Shown: positions 15,388-25,561 of the stretch, piece by piece | Position numbering within the stretch: the first letter of the stretch is position 1 | Layout: the number at the start of each line of letters is the position of its first letter | Assembly: GCF_000760595.1 (NCBI RefSeq) | Contig: NZ_BBNM01000001.1 | Span: 432,418 to 496,417 of the forward strand | Origin: Acinetobacter soli | Lineage (GTDB): Bacteria; Pseudomonadota; Gammaproteobacteria; Pseudomonadales; Moraxellaceae | Direction: 5' to 3' | Length of the DNA stretch: 64,000 nt | Translations under genes and position numbers: made by a program | The notes under the pieces: model-generated | What the model was told of the DNA's origin: nothing | Seen by the model: the letters and a program-made list of their open reading frames with translations, nothing else | The model's database searches: none

Positions 15388-15543
15388 GCTCAATCCTCTT
15401 CGTTTAACTTTATTTGTGTGCTTTTGCGCTAGATTCGCTCTTTTCAGTGCAGGCAGCAATACGATAGAATTCAGCAAGGCATGAAAAAAATTCATGCCTA
15501 AACATAATCAAAGCAGAATAAAACGCAAAAACCGGACAGAACT

Positions 15544-16476
15544 ATGGATAGCCGTGAAAACAATTTTAATCAGATTCCGTCCATCAAAACCCTTCAGGCT
15601 TTTGAGCAAACAGCACGGCTAGGTAATGTGGCCAAAGCAGCAGACAATCTAAATTTAACGCCTTCGGCAGTGAGTCATCAGATTGCCAAACTAGAAGACA
15701 TGATTGGACAAAGCCTGTTTATTCGCGGCGCACGCGGTGTCACGCTGACCCCGTCTGGAGAACGCTACTTTCACGAAGTGACCACCATTTTGCACAATCT
15801 GATGCTTGCCACAGAAAAAGCGGCAGATAAAAGCCCTAAAGACAGCCTGTATATTCACTCATCGCCGAGCTTTGGTTTGCTGTGGTTGTTGCCACGGCTT
15901 GAGGCGTTTAAAGAAAAATTTCCGATGCTACAGGTAAATCTGTCGTGCTCGTACGAAAACCTGCACTTTACCCGAGATAAAATTGATATCGATATTCGGC
16001 ATGGTTTACCGAACTGGACGGGGGTCGAAATCAGAACCATTCGGAATGAACAGCTTGAGGTACTGGCCTCACCCAAACTTTTGACGAGAAGCCCGGTATA
16101 CGAACCCAAAGATTTGCTTAAAAAGGAGCTAATTTTGTCGCGCTCGACACTGGTGACTTGGCCGCAGTGGTTTGCCCATCAGGGTTTGAGTATTCCTGAA
16201 TTTCCTTATACCTTTAGTTTTGACCGCTCTTATATGTCGCTTGAAGCGGCGACACATGGCTTGGGATTCGTGCTGGAAAGTAACTTACTCACTCAAAATT
16301 ATCTGGATTCGGGCAAATTAGTGCGTGTTTTTCCCGATTCACTCTCTATTCCAGTTTCGGCACATCATCTGGTTTATCCGCGCACGCACCAATTTATTCC
16401 CAAAATCGAGATGTTTTTAAACTGGATTCAGGACGAGTTATTTTCGCAGAATCACATTCAATCCGACACGGTGTAA
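15544..16476 (+). CDS. LysR-type regulator, GcvA-like, divergent to SDR-transketolase operon
   Basis: A 310-residue LTTR. The N-terminal winged helix (about 12-72) contains AFEQTARLGNVAKAADNLNLTPSAVSHQIAKLE; the effector domain has the GcvA-group pattern (LLPRLEAFKEKFP, DIDIRHG). The 156-bp divergent spacing to the SDR gene is the usual arrangement for an LTTR controlling its neighbour. It is convergent with the VOC gene, with 10 bp between the stops. The effector is unknown. Confidence 0.88.
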   Translation: MDSRENNFNQIPSIKTLQAFEQTARLGNVAKAADNLNLTPSAVSHQIAKLEDMIGQSLFIRGARGVTLTPSGERYFHEVTTILHNLMLATEKAADKSPKDSLYIHSSPSFGLLWLLPRLEAFKEKFPMLQVNLSCSYENLHFTRDKIDIDIRHGLPNWTGVEIRTIRNEQLEVLASPKLLTRSPVYEPKDLLKKELILSRSTLVTWPQWFAHQGLSIPEFPYTFSFDRSYMSLEAATHGLGFVLESNLLTQNYLDSGKLVRVFPDSLSIPVSAHHLVYPRTHQFIPKIEMFLNWIQDELFSQNHIQSDTV

Positions 16477-16486
16477 ATTTAAGGTT

Positions 16487-16894
<408 letters not shown>

Positions 16895-17087
16895 TTAAAA
16901 CCAGATATGTGAAAAGTCATGAAATATATTTTTGATCATAAGCGTACCACGGCGCAGTTGTGAATAGGTCAAATGAAGAATCTGTTGCTTGTTGCGTTTT
17001 TTAATCCTGCTATGATGCGGTATAACTGGCTGCCAAAATGGCAGTATTAGTCCAGTATTTGCATGGATCATGAGCGAAACGCTGCGT

Positions 17088-18017
17088 ATGGAAATCAAAC
17101 AAATCAAATATTTTTCAACCGTGGTTGAGGCAGGCAGTATTGGTAAAGCCGCTCAAAAGTTAGATGTCGGTGCTTCTGCCATTAGTCAGCAAATTACCAA
17201 GCTAGAACAAGAGCTCAGCATTCGTTTATTACAACGTAATGCATTTGGTGTGACCCCAACCCCCGCGGGTCTTGCTTTTTTAAAACACTCTCAATTAATT
17301 TTGCGTCAGATTAATTTTGCGATTGATGCAGCGCATTCAGCACGTCTGTCTGGTCATGTGAGTTTGGGTTTTCCGCCAACCATCAGCGCATTGATTGGCA
17401 TCCCTTTAATGAAATTAATGTCTGAACGCTACCCGGATATTCGCCTAGAAATTGTCGAAACGCTGTCAGGTAATCTGATTCAGTCAATTAATTCACGCCA
17501 GCTTGATATTGCCATTATTTTTACTCATGAAATTGATAAGCAATGGGCCATTCAGCCCTTGGTTAAAGAACAAATGTATCTGATGGCACGAAAAGAAGTG
17601 CTGATCAAACATGGTTTGTCGGATTGTTTGCAAACGGGCATTATTCAGTCACAGCAAATTGGGGATATTCCACTGGTCCTCCCCCGACAGCGCCACAGTT
17701 TACGTAAACTGCTCGAACACAAAATTGGTCAACTCAATGTGGTGTATGAGATTGATGGCCTACACCTGCTCATGGATAGCCTGATTCATCTAGATCTGGC
17801 CAGTGTCCGGCCAGGAAGTGCTTGTTTACAGAAATACAAGCACCAGATCCAGCTCTTAAAAGTGATTGATCCTGAAATCGAGCGAATTAATTACCTGGTC
17901 AGTCTGGCAGAAGAAGAGCTTTCGCCAGCAGCACTGGCAGCCAAATCAGCCATTAAAGCCTGTGTAAAAGAATTAATTCGCGCACAAATCTGGCCGTGTT
18001 CCGAACTCATTTTATAA
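17088..18017 (+). CDS. LysR-type regulator, first of two TcuR-like paralogues
   Basis: A 309-residue LTTR beginning MEIKQIKYFSTVVEAGS. The frame opens at 17070, but the start at 17088 matches the N-terminus and length of the paralogue at 20612. HTH: GSIGKAAQKLDVGASAISQQITKLE. The effector domain (SGHVSLGFPPTISALIG, then a QWAIQPLVKEQMYL segment) is very close to the paralogue. It lies upstream of the symporter gene in the same orientation. By analogy with tcuR of Salmonella it should activate tricarballylate or aconitate genes; the two copies may have split targets or effectors. Confidence 0.85.
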   Translation: MEIKQIKYFSTVVEAGSIGKAAQKLDVGASAISQQITKLEQELSIRLLQRNAFGVTPTPAGLAFLKHSQLILRQINFAIDAAHSARLSGHVSLGFPPTISALIGIPLMKLMSERYPDIRLEIVETLSGNLIQSINSRQLDIAIIFTHEIDKQWAIQPLVKEQMYLMARKEVLIKHGLSDCLQTGIIQSQQIGDIPLVLPRQRHSLRKLLEHKIGQLNVVYEIDGLHLLMDSLIHLDLASVRPGSACLQKYKHQIQLLKVIDPEIERINYLVSLAEEELSPAALAAKSAIKACVKELIRAQIWPCSELIL

Positions 18018-18033
18018 AGGGTCATTAATTTTT

Positions 18034-18064
18034 CTAAATACCCAATTACTTTTAGACTCTCACT
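18034..18064 (+). promoter_or_regulatory. Conserved element A between LysR and symporter gene
   Basis: This 31-nt stretch matches 23 of 31 positions of the element at 21562-21592, with shared ends CTAAA and CTCTCACT and a shared ACCCA. Both elements lie just after a LysR paralogue and before a transport or catabolic gene. A common regulator-binding site or a relic of duplication is likely. Confidence 0.45.
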
Positions 18065-18285
18065 CCTTTTCTGTTTTTCCTCGTACATTCCTGCCACATG
18101 ATAAATGAATTGTTCTTTATCAAACTTTGATAAGTCGTTTGAACTGGAAACACGGTATCACCCTCTCTTACCAAAATATCTGCATGACGTTGTGTCACGA
18201 TCAATACGACACCTTAAGACGGACCATGCGGTCATAAAAAAAGAGACACGTGATGGTTTCCATTTTTCAGACCAAGGAGGTCTTA

Positions 18286-19596
18286 ATGGAACAGGTTGCT
18301 AAACGTAGTGCTACGTTTAAAAAAATTCTAAATGTCACCAGTGGCAATTTCTTAGAACAATATGATTTTTTTCTTTTTGGATTTTATGCAACCTATATTG
18401 CAGCCAAGTTTTTTCATTCAGAAAATGAATACGTCTCACTTATGATGACCTTTACCGTATTCGCGGCAGGTTTTTTAATGCGACCGTTGGGGGCGATTTT
18501 TCTAGGCGCCTATGTCGACCGCGTGGGGCGTCGTAAAGGTCTGATTATCACTTTAAGTTTAATGGCACTGGGTACTATTTTAATTACTTTTGTTCCAAGT
18601 TACGATGCGATCGGCATCATTGCACCCATCTTGGTGGTGATCGGACGATTATTGCAAGGCTTTTCTGCCGGTGTTGAATCCGGTGGTGTATCGATTTATC
18701 TGGCCGAAATTGCCACAGACAAAAACCGTGGTTTTATTACCAGTTGGCAATCGGGTAGCCAGCAAATTGCAGTAGTATTTGCAGCGTTACTGGGTTATTG
18801 GCTGAATTCGGTATTGAGCCATGCTCAGGTCAGTGACTGGGGCTGGCGTATTCCATTTTTAATTGGATGTTTGATCATTCCGCTTATTTTTGTGTTCCGT
18901 CGTACGCTGGAAGAAACAGAAGACTTTAAAGCACAAAAAACCCATCCAACGACCAAAGAAATTTTTAGCACGCTTGCAAGTAACTGGCGCATTGTACTGG
19001 CCGGTATGATGATGAGTGCCATGACCACGACCACGTTCTATTTCATTACGGTTTACACCACTGTCTATGCAAAACGTACTTTAGAAATGTCGATCACAGA
19101 TAGCCTTTTAGCGACTGTATTTGTAGGGTTATCCAATTTCTTCTGGTTACCTATGGGTGGCTTGCTTTCCGACAAAATTGGCCGTCGTCCTGTGCTGGTC
19201 GGCATTACGACACTTGCAATTTTTACCAGTTATCCGGTTTTAAGCTGGTTGGTCAGTGACATTAGTTTTACCAACCTGATCATTGCACTTGCGTACTTCT
19301 CTTTCTTCTTTGGTCTGTATAACGGCACCATGGTTGCCACACTGGCAGAAGTAATGCCAAAACGCGTACGTACAGTTGGCTTTTCTTTGGCATTTAGTCT
19401 TGCCGCTGCGATTTTTGGTGGCATGACGCCGATGGCCTGCACCTTCTTGGTTGAGCACACTGGTAACCCAAGCACTCCGGCTTTTTGGCTCATGTTTGCT
19501 GCCGTATGTAGCCTGATCTCAAGCCTGTATTTATGCCGTGGTGCTAAAAAGAACAATCCTGACGCAGTTGTTGAACCGGCAAAACTGAGTGTCTAA
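18286..19596 (+). CDS. tcuC: MFS citrate/tricarballylate:proton symporter (TcuC/CitA-like)
   Basis: A 436-residue metabolite:H+ symporter of the MFS. The N-terminus ([22 protein letters not shown]) is typical of citrate-proton symporters CitA/TcuC. The A-motif-like loop DRVGRRKG follows segment 2, a second copy (SDKIGRRP) marks the half repeat, and [13 protein letters not shown] is the family segment. The start ATG 18286 is fixed by a perfect AAGGAGG 5 nt upstream; the frame begins 36 bp earlier. It imports tricarballylate, citrate or trans-aconitate into the pathway encoded downstream. A hairpin lies after its stop. Confidence 0.85.
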   Translation: MEQVAKRSATFKKILNVTSGNFLEQYDFFLFGFYATYIAAKFFHSENEYVSLMMTFTVFAAGFLMRPLGAIFLGAYVDRVGRRKGLIITLSLMALGTILITFVPSYDAIGIIAPILVVIGRLLQGFSAGVESGGVSIYLAEIATDKNRGFITSWQSGSQQIAVVFAALLGYWLNSVLSHAQVSDWGWRIPFLIGCLIIPLIFVFRRTLEETEDFKAQKTHPTTKEIFSTLASNWRIVLAGMMMSAMTTTTFYFITVYTTVYAKRTLEMSITDSLLATVFVGLSNFFWLPMGGLLSDKIGRRPVLVGITTLAIFTSYPVLSWLVSDISFTNLIIALAYFSFFFGLYNGTMVATLAEVMPKRVRTVGFSLAFSLAAAIFGGMTPMACTFLVEHTGNPSTPAFWLMFAAVCSLISSLYLCRGAKKNNPDAVVEPAKLSV

Positions 19597-19626
19597 CACA
19601 TCAGCATCATTTGAAAATTTTAATGA

Positions 19627-19658
19627 ACAGCACGGCGTGCATATTGCAACCGTGCTGT
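19627..19658 (+). other. Inverted repeat between symporter and aconitate isomerase genes
   Basis: ACAGCACGG and CCGTGCTGT form a 9-bp stem around a 14-nt spacer. It lacks a T-run, so it is more likely an mRNA-processing or partial-termination hairpin, or an operator, than a full terminator. Confidence 0.5.
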
Positions 19659-19685
19659 GTTCTTGTGTCCTTCAAGTGAGTTACT

Positions 19686-20480
19686 ATGAAAAAATCTCCG
19701 ATTGTATTGAGTATGTGCTTAGCTGGTGCAGGTTTAGGCTCTACATTCACCCATGCAGACACGCTCGAAGTGATCAGCTCTGGCGGTTTTTATTCATCTA
19801 TGGAAAAACTCATTCCATTATTTGAAAAACAAACTGGTCACACGGTTCATCTGTCTTCTGGTTCATCTATGGGTGCATCGCCCACTGCAATTCCAAACCG
19901 TCTTGATCGTGGTGAGCGTTTTGATGTGGTGATGCTGGCTGCTCCAGAACTCAGTAAGCTTGCAGAAAAAGGGTATGTCGATCCAGATTCACAACGTGCT
20001 CTGGTCAATTCAAGTATTGGCATGGCTGTTCCTAAAGGTGCGCCAAAGCCAGACATTAGCTCTGCGGCAAAATTTGAACAAGTTTTACTCAATGCCAAGC
20101 ACATTGGCTATTCAGCAAGTGCGAGTGGTACACACCTTGAAAAAGATGTTTTTCCAAGCTTTCCACCGGTCGAATACAAATTAATTTCGAGTAAAGCAGA
20201 AAAAGTCGTCGGCGACCGCGTTGCAAAACGTATTGCTGAAGGACAGTTTGATATTGGCTTCCAGCAAATTAGTGAAATCAAACCGTTTACTGGCCAATAT
20301 GGTCAAGTTGATTTGGTCGGCCCGATTCCTGCGCCTTACCAAAAAGTCACGGTATTTGCTGCTGGCATTGGTAAAAACTCTGAACATGCAAAAGCAGCAA
20401 AAGAACTGATTCAATTTGTAAAATCGCCTCAAGCGACACAAACGATTGAAGAACAGGGTCTTGAGCAGGTTAAACAATAA
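19686..20480 (+). CDS. ais: Periplasmic ModA-like protein, probable aconitate isomerase
   Basis: A 264-residue protein with a Sec signal peptide (cleavage expected near THA-DT, residue 24) followed by a type-2 periplasmic-binding fold similar to molybdate-binding ModA: SSGGFYSSMEKL at the first ligand loop, SGSSMG, DVVMLAAPEL, IGYSASASGTH. No ABC permease or ATPase gene is near. From the literature as I recall it, the aconitate isomerase of Pseudomonas (about 262 residues with a signal peptide) belongs to this family, and this locus handles aconitate-like acids. I therefore infer trans-/cis-aconitate isomerisation in the periplasm. An orphan oxyanion-binding protein is the alternative. Confidence 0.65.
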   Translation: MKKSPIVLSMCLAGAGLGSTFTHADTLEVISSGGFYSSMEKLIPLFEKQTGHTVHLSSGSSMGASPTAIPNRLDRGERFDVVMLAAPELSKLAEKGYVDPDSQRALVNSSIGMAVPKGAPKPDISSAAKFEQVLLNAKHIGYSASASGTHLEKDVFPSFPPVEYKLISSKAEKVVGDRVAKRIAEGQFDIGFQQISEIKPFTGQYGQVDLVGPIPAPYQKVTVFAAGIGKNSEHAKAAKELIQFVKSPQATQTIEEQGLEQVKQ

Positions 20481-20487
20481 AAGCTCT

Positions 20488-20524
20488 AAAAGGCAGCATT
20501 TTGAGAGGATGTTGCCTTTATTCT
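20488..20524 (+). terminator. Terminator after the ais gene
   Basis: AAAGGCAGCAT pairs with ATGTTGCCTTT (one G-T pair) around TTTGAGAGG, followed by a T-rich tail. It separates ais from the second LysR gene. Confidence 0.7.
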
Positions 20525-20611
20525 TTCGGCGGTTTACGCAGCCTGATAGAACAAAATACAAAGCGATAAACCCGTGTAGAATAATGAACAAAGGACAATG
20601 TAGTATTTGCC

Positions 20612-21541
20612 GTGGAACTCAAACAATTAAAGTATTTTATTGCCGTGATCGAGTCTGGAAGTTTGGGTAAAGCTGCAAAAAATCTCGATATTGGCACTTC
20701 TGCATTAAGTCAGCAAATCTCAAAATTAGAAAGCGAGCTTGCTATTCGTCTTTTACAACGTACTACTTTGGGTACAGTCCCCACCCCTGCGGGTTTAGCA
20801 TTTTTTCAACAAGTACAACTGGCGCTTAGGCACCTAGAGCATGCCGTAGATTCTGCGCATTCTTCACGCTTAAGTGGTCATGTGACCGTCGGTTTTTCAC
20901 CAAGTGTAGCGGCTGTGATTGGCACACATTTTTTAAAACTCATGAGAAACCGTTACCCCGACATTAAAGTCCGTTTAATAGAAGGATTATCGGGTGACTT
21001 AAAAGCTTTAGTTAATGCAAGGCAGCTCGATGTGGCTATCATCTTTCGTGACGATGTTGATCCACAATGGGCTATTCAGCCTTTGGTCAAAGAGCAAATG
21101 TTTTTAATCTCGCCTAAAGAAGTGCTGAGTCAGTATCACCTTGAAAGTTGTATCGACAAGCAAACCATTACGCATACACAGCTTAAAAAACTTCCCCTGA
21201 TTTTACCGAGCCAACGACATGGCCTGCGCTTGTTGCTCGAACACAAAATTCATCAACTTAAAGTGGCCTATGAGATTGATGGACTGCATTTGCTGATGGA
21301 AAGTATCAACCAACTCGAAATGGCGACTATTCAGCCTGCGGGTGCCGCATTAAACTTACGCCAAGATTTATGTTTACTACGCGTTGTAGAACCTGCCATT
21401 GAGCGTATTAACTATTTAATTAGTTTGTCTGAAGAAGAACTCTCGCCTGCCACTTTAGCCACTAAAGTGGTGATTCGTGCATGTGTAATCAACCTGATTC
21501 AAGAAAATCGCTGGCCTGGTGCGAAGCTTATAAACACTTAA
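20612..21541 (+). CDS. LysR-type regulator, second TcuR-like paralogue
   Basis: A 309-residue LTTR starting with GTG 20612 (MELKQLKYFIAVIESGS). It is a close paralogue of the protein at 17088: same length, same HTH pattern (GSLGKAAKNLDIGTSALSQQISKLE), same WAIQPLVKEQM and LLEHKI segments, and the same C-terminal EELSPA motif. Its gene precedes tcuA in the same orientation, separated by 102 bp that contain the conserved element B. It is the likely activator of tcuAB. Gene duplication of a regulator together with its downstream element is the simplest origin. Confidence 0.86.
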   Translation: MELKQLKYFIAVIESGSLGKAAKNLDIGTSALSQQISKLESELAIRLLQRTTLGTVPTPAGLAFFQQVQLALRHLEHAVDSAHSSRLSGHVTVGFSPSVAAVIGTHFLKLMRNRYPDIKVRLIEGLSGDLKALVNARQLDVAIIFRDDVDPQWAIQPLVKEQMFLISPKEVLSQYHLESCIDKQTITHTQLKKLPLILPSQRHGLRLLLEHKIHQLKVAYEIDGLHLLMESINQLEMATIQPAGAALNLRQDLCLLRVVEPAIERINYLISLSEEELSPATLATKVVIRACVINLIQENRWPGAKLINT

Positions 21542-21561
21542 GCCATTTGTATTTATTTTTA

Positions 21562-21592
21562 CTAAACACCCATTCAAGCTGAGCCTCTCACT
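21562..21592 (+). promoter_or_regulatory. Conserved element B between LysR and tcuA
   Basis: The partner of the 31-nt element at 18034-18064 (23 of 31 identical, no gaps). It lies 52-82 bp before the tcuA start codon, where an LTTR activation site is expected. Confidence 0.45.
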
Positions 21593-21643
21593 GCATATTG
21601 CCTTTTAAAGCTACATTAGCCTGAGCTAAAAAAGGAGAAATCT

Positions 21644-23050
21644 ATGCATGATGTGATTGTCATTGGGGGTGGAAATGCCGCACTGTGTGCCGCGCTCACA
21701 GCAAAAGAGAGTGGTGCTTCTGTGATAGTTTTAGAGGCAGCGCCTAAAGAATGGCGTGGTGGTAATTCACAGCACACTCGTAACCTCCGTTGCATGCATG
21801 ATGCTCCTCAAGATGTACTGGTCGATGCCTATCCCGAAGAAGAATATTGGCAAGACCTACTTAAAGTCACTGCTGGCAAAACCAATGAACACTTGGCCCG
21901 CCTAGTCATTCGTAGCACGGCAACATGTCGCGACTGGATGCGTAAACATGGTGTCAATTTTCAGCCGCCGCTATCAGGTGCTTTACATGTTGCGCGTACC
22001 AATGCCTTTTTTATGGGTGGTGGTAAAGCCCTCATCAACGCCTACTACCGAAGTGCGCAAGCACTTGATATTGAGATTTTATACAATACCAAAATTAAAG
22101 ATCTCAAGTTAAATCAAGGACATTTTGAAGCTGCAATTGCAGAAGATGGCCGTGTGTTTCAAGCGAAAAGCTGTGTATTGGCCGCAGGTGGTTTTGAGTC
22201 AAATCTGGAATGGTTAAGGGCAGCATGGGGACAAAATGAAAACGGCGAATGGCCTGCCGATAATTTCATTATCCGTGGAACCCGCTTTAATCAAGGCAAC
22301 TTACTCAAATTTATGATCGATCAAGGCGCCGATATGATTGGTGATCCATCGCAATCGCACTGTGTGGCTGTAGATGCACGCGCACCGTTATATGACGGTG
22401 GCATCTGCACTCGTATTGACTGCGTTTCACTGGGAATTGTGGTTAATAACAGGGCCAAACGTTTTTATGATGAAGGCGAAGACTTCTGGCCAAAACGTTA
22501 TGCGATTTGGGGTCGCCTTGTGGCCAAACAGCCACAGCAAATCGCCTATTCCATTATTGATTCAAAAGCCATTGGTCGCTTTATGCCACCTGTATTTGCG
22601 GGGGTAAAAGCAAATAGCATTCAAGAGCTGGCCGAAAAAATCGGGCTAGATGCAAAAACCTTATGCCATACCGTAGACGAATTTAATAAAGCCTGCGTAC
22701 AAGGCACCTTTAACCATACGGTTTTAGACGATTGTACCACTCAAAATATCGTTCCCAACAAGACCCATTGGGCCCTTCCGCTCGATCGCCCGCCCTTCTA
22801 TGCCTATGCGCTTAAACCCGGCATTACCTTTACCTATTTAGGCTTAAAAGTCGAAGACGATGCTGCTGTGCGTTTTAACAATAAAGCCAGCCGCAACTTA
22901 TTTGTGGCAGGTGAAATGATGGCAGGTAACGTACTTGGTCAGGGTTATACCGCAGGCGTTGGCATGTCGATCGGCACGACCTTCGGACGCATTGCCGGAA
23001 AAAATGCAGCCCGCTATGCACTTTCACAAGGAGTTGAACATGAATGCTAG
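21644..23050 (+). CDS. tcuA: FAD-dependent tricarballylate dehydrogenase TcuA
   Basis: A 468-residue flavoprotein of the fumarate reductase/succinate dehydrogenase group. The FAD dinucleotide motif [12 protein letters not shown] is at 6-17, and GGNSQHTRN follows as in other family members. The late FAD segment [11 protein letters not shown] and the [19 protein letters not shown] tail close the flavin site. TcuA oxidises tricarballylate to cis-aconitate in Salmonella, with TcuB reoxidising the flavin. AAAGGAGA precedes the ATG. The last 11 bases overlap the tcuB start, so the two are translationally coupled. Confidence 0.9.
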   Translation: MHDVIVIGGGNAALCAALTAKESGASVIVLEAAPKEWRGGNSQHTRNLRCMHDAPQDVLVDAYPEEEYWQDLLKVTAGKTNEHLARLVIRSTATCRDWMRKHGVNFQPPLSGALHVARTNAFFMGGGKALINAYYRSAQALDIEILYNTKIKDLKLNQGHFEAAIAEDGRVFQAKSCVLAAGGFESNLEWLRAAWGQNENGEWPADNFIIRGTRFNQGNLLKFMIDQGADMIGDPSQSHCVAVDARAPLYDGGICTRIDCVSLGIVVNNRAKRFYDEGEDFWPKRYAIWGRLVAKQPQQIAYSIIDSKAIGRFMPPVFAGVKANSIQELAEKIGLDAKTLCHTVDEFNKACVQGTFNHTVLDDCTTQNIVPNKTHWALPLDRPPFYAYALKPGITFTYLGLKVEDDAAVRFNNKASRNLFVAGEMMAGNVLGQGYTAGVGMSIGTTFGRIAGKNAARYALSQGVEHEC

Positions 23051-24188
23051 TACTCAAGCCCTAATTCCAGTTGTTCAGCTCTCTGAGCATGAGCAGGAAG
23101 TTCAAAGAGCGCTACAGATTTGTAATGCTTGTCGTTACTGTGAGTCGTTTTGTGCCGTGTTTGCCACCATGACCAAGCGCCTTGAGTTTAATCAAGCCGA
23201 TATTCATTATCTCGCAAACCTGTGCCATAACTGTGGTGCGTGTTTACACGCTTGCCAATATGCCCCGCCACACGAATTTGGGATAAACATTCCCAAAGCG
23301 ATGGCGCAAGTACGTTTAGAAACTTACCAAGAGTTTGCGACCCCGCAGCCTTTAGGGCGACTTTATAAATCTGTGGGAATTCCTTTTGTTTCGGTATTAA
23401 CACTTATTTTCTTTTTATGCATGCTCGCTATGGTGCTGTATAAAGGTATTAACCTGTTTGCAGGCTATCAAGGTAATTTCTATGCGATTTTCCCGCATAA
23501 CTTTTTGGCTCTATTGTTTGGAGCGACCTTTACAGTTGCCATTGTTTTGCTCGGTATTGGAATTGGTAAATTTTGGCGACAAACATCTAAAGTCATTCAC
23601 GGTAAAGTTGAGAAACCCGATCTGGTTCAAGCCTCTCAAAATGTGTTAACGCTTAAATATTTAGATGGTGGACATGGCAAAGGCTGTAATGAGCAAGATG
23701 ACCGTTACACACTCATTCGTCGTGTGTTCCATCACCTGACGTTTTATGGCTTTATGCTTTGCTTTGCAGCCACAGGTGTAGCGACTTTATATCACTATTT
23801 CCTTAACCTCCATGCACCTTATCCTTACCTAAGCTTGCCTGTTATTTTGGGTACGCTGGGTGGAATCGGCTTAGTGGTTGGGCCATCTGGCCTGCTCTAT
23901 TTAAATCTTAAACGCCATCCACTACATGGTGACCGCGAGCAAAAACCTGTAGATCGAGGCTTTATTTTCCTTTTAATTTTAGTCAGTGCTTCAGGCTTAG
24001 CTCTCATGGCATTTCGTAATTCTCCATACATGGCGCTTTTACTGATTTTCCACTTAGCCACGGTCATGACTTTCTTTATTACCATGCCTTTTGGAAAGTT
24101 CGCACATGGTTTTTACCGCAGCGCATCTTTACTCAAATTTGCCATTGAAACACGCCAGCATACCACCCAACAGGACACATCAGCTTAA
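23040..24188 (+). CDS. tcuB: TcuB, Fe-S/heme membrane protein reoxidising TcuA
   Basis: A 382-residue protein. The start at 23040 (AGGAG at 6-7 nt) is chosen over the frame start at 22935 that lies inside tcuA. The N-terminal part has two ferredoxin-type clusters: Cys28-31-34-38 and Cys62-65-68-72. From about 105 on it has around six membrane segments with conserved His residues ([20 protein letters not shown]) suitable for heme. It transfers electrons from reduced TcuA to the quinone pool in the inner membrane. It is the last gene of the operon and is convergent with a TetR gene. Confidence 0.9.
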   Translation: MNASTQALIPVVQLSEHEQEVQRALQICNACRYCESFCAVFATMTKRLEFNQADIHYLANLCHNCGACLHACQYAPPHEFGINIPKAMAQVRLETYQEFATPQPLGRLYKSVGIPFVSVLTLIFFLCMLAMVLYKGINLFAGYQGNFYAIFPHNFLALLFGATFTVAIVLLGIGIGKFWRQTSKVIHGKVEKPDLVQASQNVLTLKYLDGGHGKGCNEQDDRYTLIRRVFHHLTFYGFMLCFAATGVATLYHYFLNLHAPYPYLSLPVILGTLGGIGLVVGPSGLLYLNLKRHPLHGDREQKPVDRGFIFLLILVSASGLALMAFRNSPYMALLLIFHLATVMTFFITMPFGKFAHGFYRSASLLKFAIETRQHTTQQDTSA

Positions 24189-24211
24189 GCTCAAAAGAAT
24201 TAGGTGGAATA

Positions 24212-24856
24212 TTATCTGAAATTTGATTCATGACCTGTTGTAGCAGTTGATGAGTGCTGAGGCACATCAAGCATTTCATCTAGTGCGTTTAAACATACCA
24301 CAAACATCTGTTCGAGTCGCTCAATGTCGGCACGACTGGAAAAGCCGTGTAAACGGCGAAGTAAACTTCCTTCTGTAAATATCGCCACTATTTCCGATAA
24401 GGCCACAATCTGTGCTTCAGTGGCCTGCGGATATTTAAAGCGCAGCATTTGTAGACCAAATTCTGTCAAGCTGTCATCTGCTTCTTGTGCATACACAAAA
24501 AGTGGATGTTGCTGGTTTAATTTCATTAATTCATAAATCAGTCTCACTTCATCATTAGTTAAATCGCTCTGATAAATTGTACTGATTTCTTTGGCTTTTT
24601 TATGAATGTCATGATTGCCCAAATGAAATAGAATCAGACGTTTTTGCGTCACCTGCTGAATCACCTGCTTTAAAATTTCATTTTTGTCTTGGAAACAGCG
24701 ATAGATTTGACCATGACCCAAACTGGTGGCTTTGGCAATTTCCGCAATTGAAACGCCATCTATTCCTTTTTGCGCAATCAATGCCAGTGTTTTATCGATA
24801 ATAAGGTGACGCCGCTCTAATGTCTTTAATGATTTCGACGCGATCTTGTTGGCCAT
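24212..24856 (-). CDS. TetR-family transcriptional regulator
   Basis: A 214-residue protein with an N-terminal TetR helix-turn-helix: RHLIIDKTLALIAQKG, then VSIAEIAKATSLGHGQIYRCFQDKNEIL (about 34-61). The C-terminal two-thirds are helical ligand-binding sequence without a recognisable subfamily. It is convergent to tcuB with 23 bp between the stops, so it is not part of that operon. Its own target is not evident from neighbours; autoregulation through the AT-rich upstream region is likely. Confidence 0.85.
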   Translation of the reverse strand: MANKIASKSLKTLERRHLIIDKTLALIAQKGIDGVSIAEIAKATSLGHGQIYRCFQDKNEILKQVIQQVTQKRLILFHLGNHDIHKKAKEISTIYQSDLTNDEVRLIYELMKLNQQHPLFVYAQEADDSLTEFGLQMLRFKYPQATEAQIVALSEIVAIFTEGSLLRRLHGFSSRADIERLEQMFVVCLNALDEMLDVPQHSSTATTGHESNFR

Positions 24857-25128
24857 AGTGGATTTATCGTTAAATGAGAATTTTCATTATTATTTTATAA
24901 ATTAATTGTATAAAAAGTATGGAGAAAAGCCAATTTGGCTTAATTAAACTTATGTTGACGCTTTTTTTTGGTCTTCATCTGATGATTGATTCACGATGAA
25001 GATATTTTGTTTTTTTGATTCAGTCAAAACGAAATTTCAAAATTCACAACGGCAATCTAAAATGTGCGATGAAACTCCAGATTTACATTTTAGAAAGACT
25101 ATGCTGCATCAGCATCAACGCTTAAAAT
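24857..25128. other. AT-rich intergenic region with a hairpin
   Basis: It holds the TetR promoter. TCTTCATC and GATGAAGA (24972-25002) pair around a 15-nt loop and are followed by TATTTTGTTTTTTTG, which could be a rightward terminator of a small RNA. No promoter or ORF that would go with it was recognised. Confidence 0.35.
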
Positions 25129-25159
25129 AAAAAAGCCCTGATTTTTTCAGGGCTTTTTT
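25129..25159 (-). terminator. Terminator of tRNA-Ser
   Basis: A long stem AAAAAAGCCCTGA / TCAGGGCTTTTTT lies 5 bp beyond the tRNA 3' end; read leftwards it ends in a T-run. Confidence 0.85.
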
Positions 25160-25164
25160 GTATT

Positions 25165-25254
25165 TGGCGGAAGCGGTGAGATTCGAACTCACGGAGGACT
25201 CACACCCTCGTCGGTTTTCAAGACCGGTGCATTAAACCGCTCTGCCACGCTTCC
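25165..25254 (-). tRNA. tRNA-Ser (anticodon UGA)
   Basis: A 90-nt class II tRNA with acceptor GGAAGCG, a long variable arm, the T-arm GTTCGAATC and an encoded CCA. The anticodon loop is CTTGAAA, so the anticodon is UGA, reading UCN serine codons. Confidence 0.95.
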
Positions 25255-25561
25255 AATGGCGGCTATCATATAAATAAAAACATCACTTGGCAAATTATTT
25301 TTAATAAAAATCAGTTAAATGTTCAAAATAAGCACAATATGGGCTTTTTTTCTCATGTTGAGTATTTAGTAGAATCATTTACGAGCAAAATCGGGCACTT
25401 TTCGCACATAAAGCACAAAAAAACAGCTTTTTTTAATACCTTCATTAATTTTTTGCTCAGATGAAATTATAAATGCACACCCATGTGAAAAAAGTACTGC
25501 ATCTAGAGCGCAGAGTATAGTAGCTTTACACAGCAGTCTGACATGTATTTGGAGCAATCTC

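Noticed and set aside
19686..20480. Molybdate-binding protein ModA
   Set aside because: No modB/modC near and the context is tricarboxylate catabolism; aconitate isomerase fits better, though not proven.
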